Counted from the stretch's first letter, positions 25,601-41,400 are shown. The stretch is 64,000 bases of DNA from Embiotoca jacksoni (GCA_022577435.1 JAKOON010000022.1:8761730-8825729), one strand, 5' to 3'. Translations and numbers: made by a program. The notes: generated by a model not told the origin, from the letters alone.

Positions 25601-28600
25601 AATGATGACACAGCAAATCCCGTCTTATATTTTGGCTGCATCCACTCACTGATGATGCAACAAGGCGAATCAGAGTTTTGTGTGTCAGTGACATGAATTA
25701 ATCGTTCTCTACGTGCATGCGTGAGAACCTAGATGTTAAAAGTAGCCTATGAGCAGGTGGTTCTTGTGGTTACTAAGAAATATAATCCTCGTCGCACCCA
25801 GTTGGCCACAAGGCATCAAGGTCAAATAGTTACAAAGTCTTTTTCTAGACTTAGCCACTTCCCACCTATTGTTTTGGTTGGCTGCCATGTTAACAGCAGG
25901 GCATGAACATACGCCATGTCCAGAACCCCCGACTTCACTCCTTCCTCGAAGTTCAATTCCTCATCATGTCTCTGAGTCGCTAAGACGGAGTATCTTAATA
26001 CAGAGAATGCAATTGGTGGGACACCTGGCTGACAGACAGGCAGCTTAAACAAACACCATTGGCTGTCGAGAGCAGCCTTCTTTTGACGGCAGACCCATGT
26101 GATAGCTGAGGCCTGACAGCTCATGTAAATGACGACCGAGTTGGCTTTATTACAAATGAAAGTCTGAAACAGGACGTACTTATAAGGACTGCATCAGAAG
26201 CAGATTAGGCCTATCTTCTACAGACACTGCAGTTTCCACTCACTGATATACACAGCGGGGAGAGACATGGCGGCAAACATGTTAGGTTTATCACATGTTA
26301 CATAAATGGCATCATCACAGAGATTTTCCTCTGCACCTTTTGTCGACTTTCCATCCTCTCGACACTGCTCGACTTTCACAGGATCTAACGCGACTGCCGT
26401 AAATGACAATCACGGAGAGGCAGTGACGCAATTCAATCACCTTTTAAAACCAGATTTGTTTTTAGGCACGGCGCAGTGAACTGTTCAATACTTTAGGCAG
26501 CCTGAACGGAGGTATGTGCACGCACCGATAAGCATACGAATTTGACACATGCATGGGTCAGAAGAGCAGAAACACGTACACAAATCCCGGCTTCTCGTGT
26601 TTGATGAACCGAGGCATGAAACTTTCTAAGTCATTACACTGCATCTGTGATTATTGCAACTCCTTTGATACCACAAGGCAAGACAAGGATGGTGAAATCA
26701 CAGGGTCCTGGCCAGCAATGTGCCCAACTTAGCCAATAGATAGAGGGGCGATATGCACAAAAAGAGACAGAGAAGGAGAGTAGAGATATGCTATGAATAT
26801 GAAAGACATCATGGATGAGTGGAGCAGACAATAAACAAACAGCAAACAATAAACATTTGGGATAACAATCATCGGCTCACAGGAGGAGAATAAGTGATGA
26901 CGAGCGATACGCAGCGATGACGACGCAACACAGAAGGACAGAGACTGCACTGAGGAACAAATCCTGCACCAGGAATCTATGAACATATTCCCATGGGACA
27001 CCGACATTTATGTTCAAATCAACACGCAATCGACAACTTAGTTTTACCACATCTCTGGGTTTTAACAGCTAGCAGCTGGCAGTTGTCACTTCTTGGTATT
27101 GAGGCGCGCGGTGTGCATTTAAAGCGTAACCAACTGTCAAAGCACACAATTGTAGAGAAAAATGTCAATTTAATTACAGCAAAACTGACGAGGAATCGCT
27201 GCAACTTTTGAAGGCGTCTTTCAAGAATGTCCTACCACACAGGAACACAACTGCTGAAATCAGATTTTCGAACGTACCCGGATTGATCGGAGGACACAAA
27301 ACAGAAAGGGGTTTCACCGTGGGAGAACATGGGTCCTTCATCTGTACGCTGTTGCACCGAACTGCTTTGCATTTGTTCGAGGCTGAACTCGGTTTCAACT
27401 TTCTGCTGTCACAGAGTCGCTGAGATCTTTTGCCCGACATCACTCCCCACTCTTCTGGTCTCCGAGCTCTCATTTGAGATAAATGACTTCTGGCTACTCT
27501 GTTTCTTGTCTCGAGTCAGCGAACGGTCAGAGAGAGGGATGGGCGAGAGGGGAAAAAAAAAATAGAAGAAGTAAGAAAGCATTGTTCGTGACATCTTCCA
27601 TTCCCAAAGATGTCTTCTATCCTTCTATCTTTTATCTCCGTTCCCTCACTCCCACCTATCCAATCTCTAGTTATTGGCTGGCCCTCTGCACTGCACTCCA
27701 AACTCCCTCGTATCTCTCAGAGGAATCGTTTCCTCTGTCCTCCCGCCGTCTTTTCTCCTTCCTTTAAAATATCTCTTAAGTCTCCTCTCCTTCATTTTCC
27801 TGCCGTCCCCACCTTCATCCTGAGTATCTCCCTGTCATCTCTTTGTCTGCCCATCTCAGCTCTGCTCCATTAAACATGCTACCCTGTGTGCATGTTGACA
27901 ATGAGTTAAAGTGTCCTTGATAGATGCCTGTCCTAACCAAATATTTTTGCGAGCAGGGTGACTTTCCAAATTGCCTGAAGGTCCCGAAGTAACTTCACAA
28001 TGCCATTCAGTGTCAGCACCTCCAGGATACCAGTGTCTGTGCTTCTCCGTGCGCCTAATTGACACCTCCTGTGTCTCTCCACTCACACCGTGGGACCACT
28101 CATTGTTTTAATCACTCGAGCCATGGGAGGGTGAAGAGATTTTATTTTTATTTATTTATTTTAAATAATGTGAGGAGTCACCAAGGATATTTCCTTTGCC
28201 ACTCTTGACTATGAAAGATCCGGAAGATGATACTTTTCTGTTTTGCCTCAGTAAATCAGCCGATGAAGGTTATGGTTTCGCACTCAAAGTAAATATGACA
28301 ATGAATCAATAAATTAGGTGCTAACTTAATGTACAACTGTGTCGTCAGCTAGCCTATATTTACAAATTGTAATTTGGCCAACAACAATACATAGTTTTCC
28401 TCAATATATATTGAAAAAAATATTGTGATTTTTATTTTTCAAATTTAGGGCCCGACTACAACTTGAGCTGCACATTTTTTCCGCTGATCGATGGCGAGCT
28501 GTCCAGACAGAACGTTTAAGTCAAGATAGTCCAAAATGGAGGAAGTTGTCAGGGGTTACCAGCTGTGTTACATCATCCACTTTCTTTTAGTCTCATCTTT

Positions 28601-31502
28601 TGCCGTGAAAACGTGTTCCGCAACAGAGGAATGGCTTTAAGTAAGGCAGTTATGAGGTGGTACATGATGGTAAAAATAACCTTCAGAATAAACTGCGTGA
28701 ACTCACTGTCCCACTGAACTAACAAGATCGCAAACTGTCAGTTAGCAAGCAGTCAGTTTGAAAAGCTTTACACACTTTTCAGTAAGACGTAATGAAATGA
28801 TGGACATTCCTGAGAACAAAATGCAAGCTGTGTAAATAGTACAGTATGAAAATAATAGAAAGAGGGTTGAGGAGATATTGTGGCTGACAAGTTCCCAGCT
28901 GGCTGGTGTATTATTGGGTGGCTCAGCAGTTACAATAGCTTATCGACTTACCCACTGTGTCACCATGTTTCTAAAACCACATATTGCTGTGTCTGATCAG
29001 TCAGCTTACGTCTTCAAAGTTAGCTGGAGTCGTGTTTAATCATACAGTATGCTCAGACCAGTTAAAAAAAAAAAACAGCCTAAAAAAGTTTCAAACATAA
29101 TACCCACTTTTAGATCCACAAGTCCTCACCCTGAACTGAGCCGTGCTGAAGACGATGTGTTCGATGCACTGAGAGAACAAAAACATAAAACATTGAAGGT
29201 TTTCACCTCTTATCTGATGGTCGGGACTCAGGAGGCAGTAAAATGCATCAGCACTCAGAGTTGTTTAGCTGCTTAGAAATACAACCATGCGGAGGACCGT
29301 TTTACAACTTCATAATTCACCTCAATATACTTTGTTTCACAATAAAAAGCAAAAGTATCAAACGCCATTCAACAAAAACACTCAATGCAGGAGAGGAAAA
29401 CAACAACGAAACAATTTTTCTTTGAAATACAGAAGCACCTAAATATATGTCTTTGTCCCTGTAAGATATTAGTGCAGGAAACTGACAACTTTTCATTAGT
29501 ATTTTAGCTCAAGATATCCATTCAATATATCAAATCCATAACATAGGCAAAGCATTACATGTTTGTTTTTTTGACTGGATCCAGCTACGTTTAATAGATT
29601 TAATGCCCAACTGCTGGCAATCTAGAAAAATGTTGAGAGTTCTGGCGTCTGAAAAAAAAAAAAAGCCCATCAATTCACAGCCACAGAGGAAAGTAGCAAC
29701 AAGATGAAAGGTACACCAATTGCAGTGAGCGTTCAAGTCAACAACCATTTGTTGCAGTTGAGAAGGATATCATTTACAAACACATCGTTGCTCAAAAATC
29801 ACTCAAAAGGTGAGAGGGAGCAGGTGTATGTTTCTTGTTTTTGTTTTTTATTGCGTGGGGAAAAAGTTACTTTGGCAGCGTTTCCGTCTCTCAAGATGCC
29901 TTTTATTCTGAGCTTGTTAAATTCTCAAGTTACACTCCTCCAAACGCACACATCACCAACATGGTGCTATGATGACAAAAAGAAAAAAAGAAAGCGGTGA
30001 CACGGGGCTCTCCAACATCATATTTTAACTTTATGTCAGTTGGGCTTAATTGGGCCCGAGCTCGCTGGTCACTGTTGTCCACAAGTGCCTCATTACCTTC
30101 GACAAAACACCACTTAAGAGATATTTTTTCTCCATCTGATCCATACTGGTCTGGGGGTCTTGTGTGTGTCATAAAAGAGCGTACCGAGTATTTCATAAGA
30201 TAATGTTACAGCCGTATTTGCTCTGCCACAGCTTGTTAGTGTTGCTCTTATCGACTTGCAAATGCAAGAGTCAGCCAGAAGCCCAAAGTCAAACAAAGCC
30301 AGAGTTATGCGTAAAAGTTTCATTGTAATGCAGACCGTGAGGGTGGCCATGTTGTCAATAGCTTGCTTTCTCTAGCTCACTCTCCTAAGTGGCGTGCCTG
30401 TGGCCCTACTGTGCACAGCTTCAGCCAATTAAAATACCCAGCAAGGGCTTACGTGGAGCCTCATCAGTCAGCAAACTGCTATACAGGTTAAAGAGGAAGA
30501 AAAAAAAGTCTGTAGCCCCTTGAGCAGGTGGAACAGAAGTGACTGTATCTCATGTTGCAGTGGATGATGATGTGCAATCTTGACAAAAAAAAACTGGGCA
30601 GTAATCGTGAGCTGCGCTACATAGTCCCAACCCTCTTATGAAATTCTAATAAGTTTAATACAAGAAAAAAATTATAAAGTCCTTTTTTTATTTGGTGACC
30701 TTATTTAAGGGAACTCATCAGTGGATTCATATTTTTCCTGTACTTCTTTTAATTATGTTTTTATTCACAACAGTCCTCTAACTCTCTTAATTGAACTCTG
30801 TTTTGAAATTACCATCATCAGGATATTGTTGCCTTTATAGCTTCCTTACTGTTGTCAAGATTGGTGTGTCTACATTGCTGTGCTGATAATGGCTAAATTC
30901 TGGAGAATTCTGGTAGCTGAGACCAACTCCTTTAAGACTTCTTTCGCAGCCAACTAAGTAAAGGCAAGGCACGCCTAGTTTATTTGTATAGCAAATTTCA
31001 ACAACAAAGCAATTCAAAGCGCTTCACATAAAACCATTAAAAGCATCAAAACATAAGGTAAAAGAAAATGACATTTAAAAACAATTACGAACAGTGATTA
31101 AAACATTAAACACGCTAATAATAGAATACAAGTTACAGTGCTGTTTAAGCAATAAAATACAGTAGTGAAATGCAGAAGAAAAAAAAGTCAACACTGGTCA
31201 AACTTTCCTTGGTGAGCTGTAGAGACGTATGACGTTCATGTGTCATGAGCCGCTTGATGCTTGCATCCACAGCTACAGCAAAAATAAAGCGGTGTTATTT
31301 TGTTGCAGTGTATTCTAAAGTTGACGTATGAAGTAAAATGTGCAGCTTTGAATGTGATTGTTACTATGGTGATTCTGTTTGCATGGTGAGCGAAAGAGAC
31401 AGGAAAATGTTAGACTGCATACCACTGTACACGACTAAAAGACTGACATCTACTGTGAGAAATTGAGAGCACAAACGTGTAAATGTATCTTTAAGTAAAA
31501 AG

Positions 31503-31579
<77 letters not shown>

Positions 31580-32454
31580 TATTGCTTATTTTGGTGGGTC
31601 CTCCTAATCAGCGTTTTGTTAGTAGATGGCAAACGACTAAGAGCATGCCATTTTTTTCAAGTGGCTTTAAAAGTGCACAGTAAATGAGGAAAATAGTTGA
31701 TCTAAAAGTAATGACTGGAATAAATGGTATAAGTGGTATAATAAGTGGTGTGACCCCGCTTTTCATTCCTGATTCGGGCCTGAGTGGTTCAAAGACTGAA
31801 TGGCTCAAGCCAGGTACTTCCTGTCCATGGCCAGCAGCTGGATGCCAGGTTATTGCATCCACACAGCCTGAAAAGCAACAAACTTTGAATTTCTCTTGGG
31901 ATCAGAATTACATCATAAATTATATTGGGGCATCTGCAATGCTTTCATTTATAATTTAAAAAAAAATGTTTTGCCTAAATTATCACTCTTACTTAACTAA
32001 TACTGCATAATTCATTTGAAATCATCACACATACTTCACATGCCTTGTGTTTTGCGAATAGACCGCAAAAATAAAAAGCAAACATTTTAAATTGTGTCTT
32101 TTGAAATGTTACTGGGAATAAAAAGAGACTGCTAGCACAGCTAGTGCCAGTGTTGAAGTTTCAAAGTTTTTTAATTTCTGCTTTGTCATGCAGTTTGTCT
32201 CTCAGCAGTCAGAAATGACAGCTGCAGTGGAGGTGGGAAATAAGACACAGAATAAACAATCGGATGTAATGGTGACTGCTGCTTTGGACCTTGACAGAGA
32301 ATTTTGCTGAGAAGTTTGGATTTATAATGTTTTGGTTTTTTTCCTGTCTATTGCTCCCTAGAGGAGAGTTTTTGAGTGTGTGTGTGTGTGTGTGTGTGTG
32401 AATTCTGTGTGCGGGTGAGTGTACTTAAATGTTAGTGAATGTAGGGCATGCAGG

Positions 32455-32494
<40 letters not shown>

Positions 32495-35400
32495 TCTGTG
32501 TGGGGTCCCCCATGGGCATCCCCACATCCTTCAACATCTCCCTGTTTGATGTCAGGATCTGACACTTGCTGTCTGTCTTTCCCCATCCTCAGCCAAACGA
32601 CCAAATCCCACCAGATCCCAGGAAAAGATTGCAAAACCCATTCCTTCAAAAATAAATGAAAGATTTGACTGTTTTTTTTTTTTTTTTTGCCAACGCAGCC
32701 TGCTGAAGATAATCACCCCGAGGATTGGTAAATTCTGTCAGAATGAAGACAACATGATGTCTAAATCCAGCACAGGAAAAAAAGAGACATTGTTCAGAAG
32801 TGATCTGTTCTCCGTGCGTGTTCTGTTGATCCCTGCGCATTGCTCAGGTAGAAATTATGAGCTTATGAGTGTGAATTTCAGAGTGTTTCCTGGTATATTA
32901 CCATAATATAAAGCTCTATATGGTTTTTTTTCTATAATTTCAGCTTGATTAACTTCAGGTTTTTTTTTTTAAATTTAATATAAGCCCAATTTGCTCCCAA
33001 ATCCCAAACAAAGGTATTGTAATCAACACAACAAACAATATATCAAAGAATGTTACCAAATTGCATTTTTCACCTGAGGAATGTCATATTTACCAAATTT
33101 GTGTCCACAATATCTGCATTCAGTCACGAGATGCAGGACTTTCCACATCTCATTCAGTTCCACCACACCTTCTTACTGAGCTTTCTGACTGAATGTTACT
33201 TTTCTCTTAATAAAAGAAATGACCTTTCTGCTCTTATATAGCACCTACTTTTTCCTCGAGCATCCCATTATGTTCCTATTGAAATACTCATTTAGCCTTT
33301 AGTAACACTGTATATCGGAAAGGTTTCATTCACAGAAAATGTTCCCATCAAGATGCTTGGAGTCTGTGTGGCTGAGTGTGTGCACAGTGTACATTCTCTC
33401 TGAATAGCCACTGCTTGGGTAATTAAAAACTCATTTTGCACTGCACCTGTTTACTGTAAATATCATACCTCGTATTTACCTTGAAACGAGGAGTTGAGAT
33501 GTTAATTAATTAATTAGCAAAGAGCCTTTCGATCCTCTATCCTATCACTATTAGAGACTTTGATTTTAATCTTAGCACCGAGTTGAGAAATTTCGTTTTT
33601 ACACGATTATTCTCAGATTTTTATTTTGTGCATATGAACCCTCTGGTTATCTTCACTCTACCTGAAACATGGACGATTATGTGGACTGTTAAAAACCATA
33701 TGCCACACAGTGTCACAGTGTATGAAGATGAATGCAAACAATATTAAAGCATTAACTCATAGATTTTAGGGAGGCTGATGTACAGTAAGCTGCAGATAAT
33801 TGAGCAGTCAATTCTTAAACAATTAAGAAAATTCTCTATTTCCTCTATTCCTCTTCATCCAGCTGTCTTTCCTTTCATATTTTTGTTTAAATTTTACGCC
33901 TTCTAATCTTGAGTCTGCATGCACCTCTCTCTCACATTAGTTTGTATCTCTTCTTCCATCTTTAGTGTTTGATGGCTGTGTCAGTCCCACCCTGTTTAGA
34001 GTCTCTCTATCGTCAATGTCTCTCTCACTCTGCACTCCCACGCTCTGGGATTCATTCTTTCTCTGCAGCACTACGCCAGTGAGTTCAGTCTTGCTACGTG
34101 ACATTTGACATCTCTTCTTCACCCCTAACTCCCCCCGCCCTTCTTATCTCTCTTCCAACGTTGTTCCCACCCTCTCAGCCCTCCTGTCTCTCCCAACCTC
34201 TTCTGATTACAGCTGATTGATTACTAAAGGTTAGTGCTGATAAGGATCTGGGCAGCCACTGGTTCTCCACCGGGACCAAAGTCACAGCCATAAATCTGTC
34301 TTCAACGTTGAACCACGACACTGTGCATGTGTGTGTGCGTGTTGTGATGGGCAGAGATGGATCTGTTAGGCAGGAAGATTGACTTGGTGTGTTCCTTATG
34401 TACTCCTGAGAGTCAAACACAATCACCAGGAAAGAACAAAAATTAGAAATTGTACTTTAAGTGAGGCCATTTGTAATTCTTCTAGTGGTTGTAACCGAGT
34501 TGTAACTGAGAAGGAGATAACACACCTCTTCCGACTTTACCTTGAATAGGTAGCACTTTAGTAGCGCTTAACATGGTACTTACTGATAGAACTTTGTAGT
34601 TTGGCTTTCTTGAAGAAATTGTATTTTCTTGATTCTTGTTGTCTTGGGTTTTGTACCCTCATGGTTGTAAATGCACTTATTGTAAGTCGCTTTGGATAAA
34701 AGCGTCAGCTAAATGACATGTAATGTAATAATGTGAATGGAAGGCCTTGGGAGACACTATGTGCATGGGTGTATATGAATAGCAGCTGATCTGAGTAGAT
34801 CGCGGAAGGTTCGAACAATATGCGGTGTTTCCCTCACATAGACTTACTTGGGCGGCAACCACGGTATAATGATGCCTGCCTCAGTACATTTGCCGATGTA
34901 TTTCAGCATTTTTTATCGATTTATTTTCTAACCTGTCCGGAAAAACCACGCTGTTAAAGTGATCGATTCACGAGTGGATAATCTCAACCTCGTTCTCCTC
35001 CACCTGTGTCTACTCCCGTCTGCTTCACCGACACGGACACATTACAGAGATCAGAGGACCTTAACCAGCGTGACCTACAACGGGACTGCAAAACGCAGGA
35101 GAGACTCTCACACTGAGCTGCATAGAAACAGGTGCTCAGCCACACTGCCTGCTGAGATGAGCGTCTCATTTGCGTCTCACGCCTCGTGTGTGTAGTGCCT
35201 CATTTATAAAATAAAAACCAACACCTATTTTTCACAAGTGCGGTTCCAAACTAAAATATACAGGGAAATGTGATCACTTTTGTACTGTATAACAGGAAAA
35301 ACCCAAGGCAAGCTGCAGTTATATCACGAAGACACTTTGATAGGTGAAGGGCGGTTTTCCCTTCACCTGTCCTCTGTATTGATCCTCTGTCTCGGTATGT

Positions 35401-38400
35401 GTGTGTGTGTGTGTGTCTGTGTGTCCACCTCCGTACGAGGGTAAATAAAAAAAACACGTGCCTACTTTTTGGTTACAACTCATCACTTGTCGGACCTCAA
35501 AAATACTTTACTGATGCCCGTTATCAAAGAGGAACTTATCGATTCAATGGTAGGACCTGCAGCCGCAGCACCGCAGCTGACAGGCTGGTGACACGCAGCA
35601 GGTGTGGATACACACCTGCAAGCAAGCTGCAGCTAAGACGTGCGTCTCGGGTAACGCACACACCAGGCAGGCATTGTGTCCCAGGCCTTACACCTCAGTT
35701 TGGCTGAGGCCCTCCCTCCTCCAAAGAAGCTTATTCAGGTGGCTTGGTGAAGCTCAGCTATGTTAATACATGTTACGAAACATAAGTAGGTCTCGGACAC
35801 CTTCAATTTGTCAAAGTAGATCTCTGAGGGAAAAAAGGTTGGAGACCCCAGATTTAGGCTGTACTGCTAACGTATTGGTTCAATGAGTAGCTTCCTATGT
35901 AGACCAACGTGTCCAGGTCCATGTGTAGAAAGAGTAAAACTCAGAATCATATAAAAATGTTAGATTTTCTTTGGTGGAGATTTCAACTCTCGGCAGCTCC
36001 GACATTTGTATACAAGCATAATCAATGAACAAAAACACTCACTCAAATATGTTTCTCTGCAAGCAACTGGTGCACCCATAATGATGCAAGAACAAACACA
36101 CCTGCTGTGGAAAAAACAACACTCACAACAGACACAGTGAGTGGGTTTTGTAGGTAGAAGCAGAACGGTTGCTTCCTCCTCTGTTAGGGGTAGGAGATAA
36201 CAAGTTGACCATATATAAGACATCTGGAGAACAGGAGAGGCGGCTCATGGGGAGACACAAATAAAAGAGATAAAGACAAAGAGGCAGAAAGAAGAGAAAC
36301 AAGAGAAAAGAAAGATGGCCTATCCATAGCGTCAGACAAAGGAATGATGAGGCACACATGTGGAGACGTAGCTGGAGAGAGGATGTAACCCTGTGGTTAG
36401 GGCTTTACAACAGGCAGAACGAGGCAGAGAAAAGCACACGCGAGCATTCACACAATACAGGCTCAACCTTTTCGTATTTCTGCAGGGGGCAGCAGAAGCT
36501 GTTTGGAGCCACCATCCTTTGCGTGGTAGCATGACCTATTTCAAAACAATACTTCCCTGGTCGGTGATGGTTAAGAATCCCTTTCTTCCTTCATTTATCT
36601 CTCACATTCTTATTCTGGGTCTCATCTCACGTCTCTGTCTCTCATTGAAACTTCCCATTTCAATTGTTAACGTGATTTTCCTCCTTTGCCTTTTTCCTCT
36701 GCCAGCTGTGACTCAGAGACATCCTGAGTCTTCAGAGGAGTGAGAGGCACAGGATGCGAGCAATGGGGATGCATGAAAATAGCAATATTAAGTCAAAAAA
36801 CTGTGGAGTGCTGCTCAGGTGTGTGAATTGTTGTCCCTCTGGTGGTCTTAGTTTTGGGGATCAAACAGTTTGGGTTACTTTAAATGTTACTTGCCGCTTA
36901 ATGTTTAAAGGTATGTTAAACTATTAAGAGATTTGAAGATTTTGATTAATATCTGCATTTGGTTTCTGGTCCGGACATTATGTTTCCTATCATGTGTCTT
37001 TACTTGTTCCCATGTACTGAGTGACAGTTCATTGGTCCATAATGATCATGTGACCACTGACCAACACATATAAGGATCAACCCGAAGGCAGCTTATTTGT
37101 ACCTGCCCTGATGAAGGCCTTAGATGCTGACACGCGTTGGCATGAGTTTTTACTATGATTGAATAGCCATGACTGATTAAAGGCCTTTTAATGAATCACC
37201 CTCTTGAGTGGCTCAGATTTCTGCAATATTTCTGAATATGTTCATATAGTACTGAGAAAAAGGAGTGTATGAAGTTACATGTATTTTTCAAAGCTTTCAC
37301 ACAGCTCACTTACACGACTACAACAAATCACTGAAGATCTCAGCTTGTACAATCTAAACACAAAAATCCCTTAAACTTTTATTGTGTGCATCATAACGTG
37401 CAATATCTTTAGCTAATGGTGGGGAAAAACAAAACGGATTCACTTAAGTATTGAGATTAATGTTCTTTTACTATTTATGTATATAAATTTTATGTATATA
37501 AAACCCATATTTTATTTATGATATACACTAAGGGCCAGATTTACTAAGATCTAAAATAAAGAGTACTAAATTGCGTGTTCCTTCCAAAAGTTAGCAACAT
37601 TTTTTTAACCTGTTTTGCGGGTAATTTACTAAGAGTAATTGCGTCATTGAAATCAGGTGCAAATCGCTGTATTTAAATCAGGGGTTTGCGTGCGTTATAG
37701 TGATTCCAGCAATGGAAAACAGAGCGACTGCAAAAGGAAAAGGACATCTGATCCCATTGAAATTAAGAAATCTAAATATAACAAGAACAAAATGCTATAT
37801 AGGAGATTATTAGCAAGAAAGTCAATACTGTGGGAAAAAACAAAAAGGCGAAAAAAAGGCTTAATCATAAAACGTCGGCCAATAAAAGAGGAGGGACGGT
37901 GGATGAGATGCTTCCAACAAACTCCGATCAGCAGGTTCAGCTCTTTCTGTGATGGGTTGGTGAATTAGACTCATTCGGACTTGGACATTTTTGTGCGGGT
38001 GGTGTGGAGTTTGCACGTGATTTTACACACGCAAACCTTTAGTAAATCAGGCCCTAGGTGTAATAACAGCTCGCAGCTAACCTGTTAGCATTGGCGCACA
38101 AACCGGAGGGCTGTCAGAAGTCACTGGTTTCTTACAAACAGTGGATTAATCCCCATTTTTAACATCTCTGCTAACTGGTAGTGGTTTAACTTTCCACCAA
38201 CTGCTAACAGATAGCTATTGTCGTCCCTCTGTCTGTTGACTGGAAGCTTTATTTTTACAGCTACTACATCAACACTTCAGATTAAAAGTGGTTCTTCAGA
38301 ATAAAAGCATCAGAGGTTCAGTTTTGATTCATAATGGTACTTTATTTTATTGTGACTGTAGTTTATTTAACTTAACAGGTAGATGACTTCTATATTGGGC

Positions 38401-41400
38401 TGTGGCTTACAGTGTGGCCAAGTATCATGATAGTGTCAAAGCCAAATGTAAGCATAAGGTCCCAGTCCTAGACAGAGCTGTGAACAGGAAACAGGCTGAA
38501 CACCAGACCCAAACTGGTCAAGAGTACTGGTGAGTAAGGAGTAAAGGTTGTTGACCAAAGAAAAAAGAAAGCTTTCTACACTGAGCACAAGAGACCATCT
38601 TGGACAAATAAATAGGGCTTTTATAATTTGTCTCAAATGTACTCAGACTCACATCATGTAAGGTGCGATCAGAAGTGTCGGGAGAAATCGGGTTTCTTTG
38701 TTCATAAACATTTTGATCTGTGAACAGCAGGAGCAGGGGAAGAAACCACAAAAACTACAACGAAACCTGCTTTACCTGCTGAGTCACAATGACCATTGAG
38801 CCATCACCATGACAACTGAGCACATTATCAGCTGATACAGACCATGAAATATGGTTGAAAAGTCTAAAAAAAGATGCTAGCAAGTTGGCCTTGAGTTCGA
38901 GATTTTCTTTTGTCAAGTCTTAAGATGAGGCGTTCTCTTAAAGTTCCTCTGAAAATTAGCACTGAAGCACATCTGGTGGAGTCGAACAGAGTGGTGCCTG
39001 TAATCAATGCTGCCATACAACAGCTATTTACTGTATATTCTTACAGCCAGTGTGCATGTCACTGTTTTGACAGGAGCCTCATCACAACATCAGTAGTTTT
39101 AACAAATGAGCAACTGTCGTGGGTTTTTTTTTAAAGTCGTTGTACATTTCTGAAAGAAGTGTACGACTCAAACAATGCTCAAATATCCAAGACTCCTTAT
39201 CTGTAGTGGTGTTGCGATATAGAAGAGTATTAATACAACAACAACAGTTTTAATTCTTATATTAAGCGATGACTAAGGTTGAAGCAGTGCAGGAACACCA
39301 TTTGATTGCCAAGTTAATCATAATGGGAGTCACACTGTCACCTAACCTCCAACTAAATTCTCTTTAGCCCCGTCCCCCTCTCCTCCATCTGAAACCAAAC
39401 CTATGCCTTTGGTAGAGCTCTCCTCATTAAAGCCCCATCAGCAAGTCACATCATTACCTGTTTACTCCTCTCCCTCCTCTCTCTCCTCCCTCTCTCCTGC
39501 TCTTTCTGTTTGCCAGCCAGCTGCCACGCACTCCAGAGGATATTCCAATTAGAGACAACATACAGAGACACGCAAACGTGCACTGGTGGATATTCCAATT
39601 AAACACAACACACCAGACAAAACACACTCAAACGCAAACACACACCGAGTCGCTGGTGGACATTCTAATTAGCTGAGCAAACACGGCCTGGACGCTGTTC
39701 AGAAAGACAGGACACTTCACACATGCAAACACACGTGGATACTGTATACTCTCATGAAGTCACCCTAAAGGTGCCGTGACAGATCGGCGCCAATAAAGGG
39801 TCACGCACAAAACAAGATGCGCCCAAGATACTTTGTGGGCTCACAAAACATAAACAGTCGTGTCAGTCACACACTATGGCTGAAAGGTGAGATAAGCTGC
39901 CAGCAGCCATAAGTACAGCTGGGTACCAAACTTGGATACTTCTATAACACAGACGAAAACTCTTCGATGTCATGTAGTATTTAAAAATGCCTTGTCATTC
40001 TGGATCAACCGCCGATGCTTTGGTTACATCCACACAAACACAGTTTTTTTTTTTTTAAACACAAAACTTTATTCTCCGATTGCATCTCATCAGTGAGCCA
40101 AAGTATTTCACATACCTAAGCTCTACTTGTGAGGCACGCCCACAAAGATAAAGTCACTCTATTATGTACATTAGAATGACCTATACTACTCTTCTCAAAC
40201 ACATTTTTGGCCACATATCTGTCCAAGTTTCATGCGCTGCAGTAACTGGAGGTTCTTTGAGTGCAGCTGGTCAGCCAGCATCAACCAATGGCAAGTGAAG
40301 TGTTCTGGGAACATCAGTAACTTGTTGCATCTTGCGATAACTTGTGTGAAGGGTTTAGAGGACATCTGTTAAATGTAGCGACAGAAAATAACCAGCATGA
40401 AATCCAAATATATGTATTGTAATGTGCACTGTAATTTTCTTTTTCTAAAAATGTGTCGTTCAGGAACTGGTATCAATGTCGAGGTATCGGTACAGATTTT
40501 TTTTTTTACGATACGTAGTCCTTGGCATGACTCCAAACCTCTGACTGGATGAAGCTCCAGTCTGATGAAAGACAACAAGTAACCTTCTCCCTTTCGGGTT
40601 TTAAAAGATAATACTCATCAGGTTCTATCGTTTGAATGCGGTGGCATACAAAAGGTCATTGCAAGAAAAAGGGAGATTAAAAAGTCAGAGTCACTTCAAA
40701 ATTCTTGCATCAATAACAATCCCAAAACTCTCTAGCTTCTTGTGGAAATAAAATGAGAGTGAGCAAAGCAAAAACACTATGAAACATCCAGCAAGAGTAT
40801 GATTTCCCTGATGTGTGATTAGACAAGATCACTTTGATGTCAGCTTTTTTCCATGCGACAGAGGCGCTGGCACCCGTCTTGAAAGGAAAATGGGCTGAGA
40901 CGGAGGGGAAAGGAGAGAAATTAAAATTGCCAGACTGACACGCCAAAATAGGGAGAGATTGTAAGTGTCGAATCCTTTTTATTGAGGGAGAGGAAAGAAA
41001 GACTTGAACATTAAATAGACATGTAGGTGTACGGTTTTGTATGTATACAGAAAGACAGAGTGGGACAGAATAATGACATCTGAGATTGCGTTGATGGCTG
41101 TCTCAAAGACACATATTGATGCCCCCTCAAAGACGCACAAGCAAGCAACCAACATGAAAGTTATTTGGCTTTTACCCTATAAATCCCTTTAAATTTGAAT
41201 CATGAATATGTGTTTACGAAACAGCTTTAAGTTTCTAATGATTTTCACTATGTGTATGTGTGCATATTCATATCATATGGAAGATCAGTTAAACACACAG
41301 TGCTATCAGTCTGTTCACAACCATGGCTATGTGTCTGTTTAAGCCTTATCTATCTACGGTACATATACGTGTTTAGCATTGAGATGTACAAACTGTGACA

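Noticed and set aside
37657..37968. 103-codon basic frame
   Set aside because: Lies inside a MITE and shows no recognisable domain; listed as a feature of the element and not as a gene.
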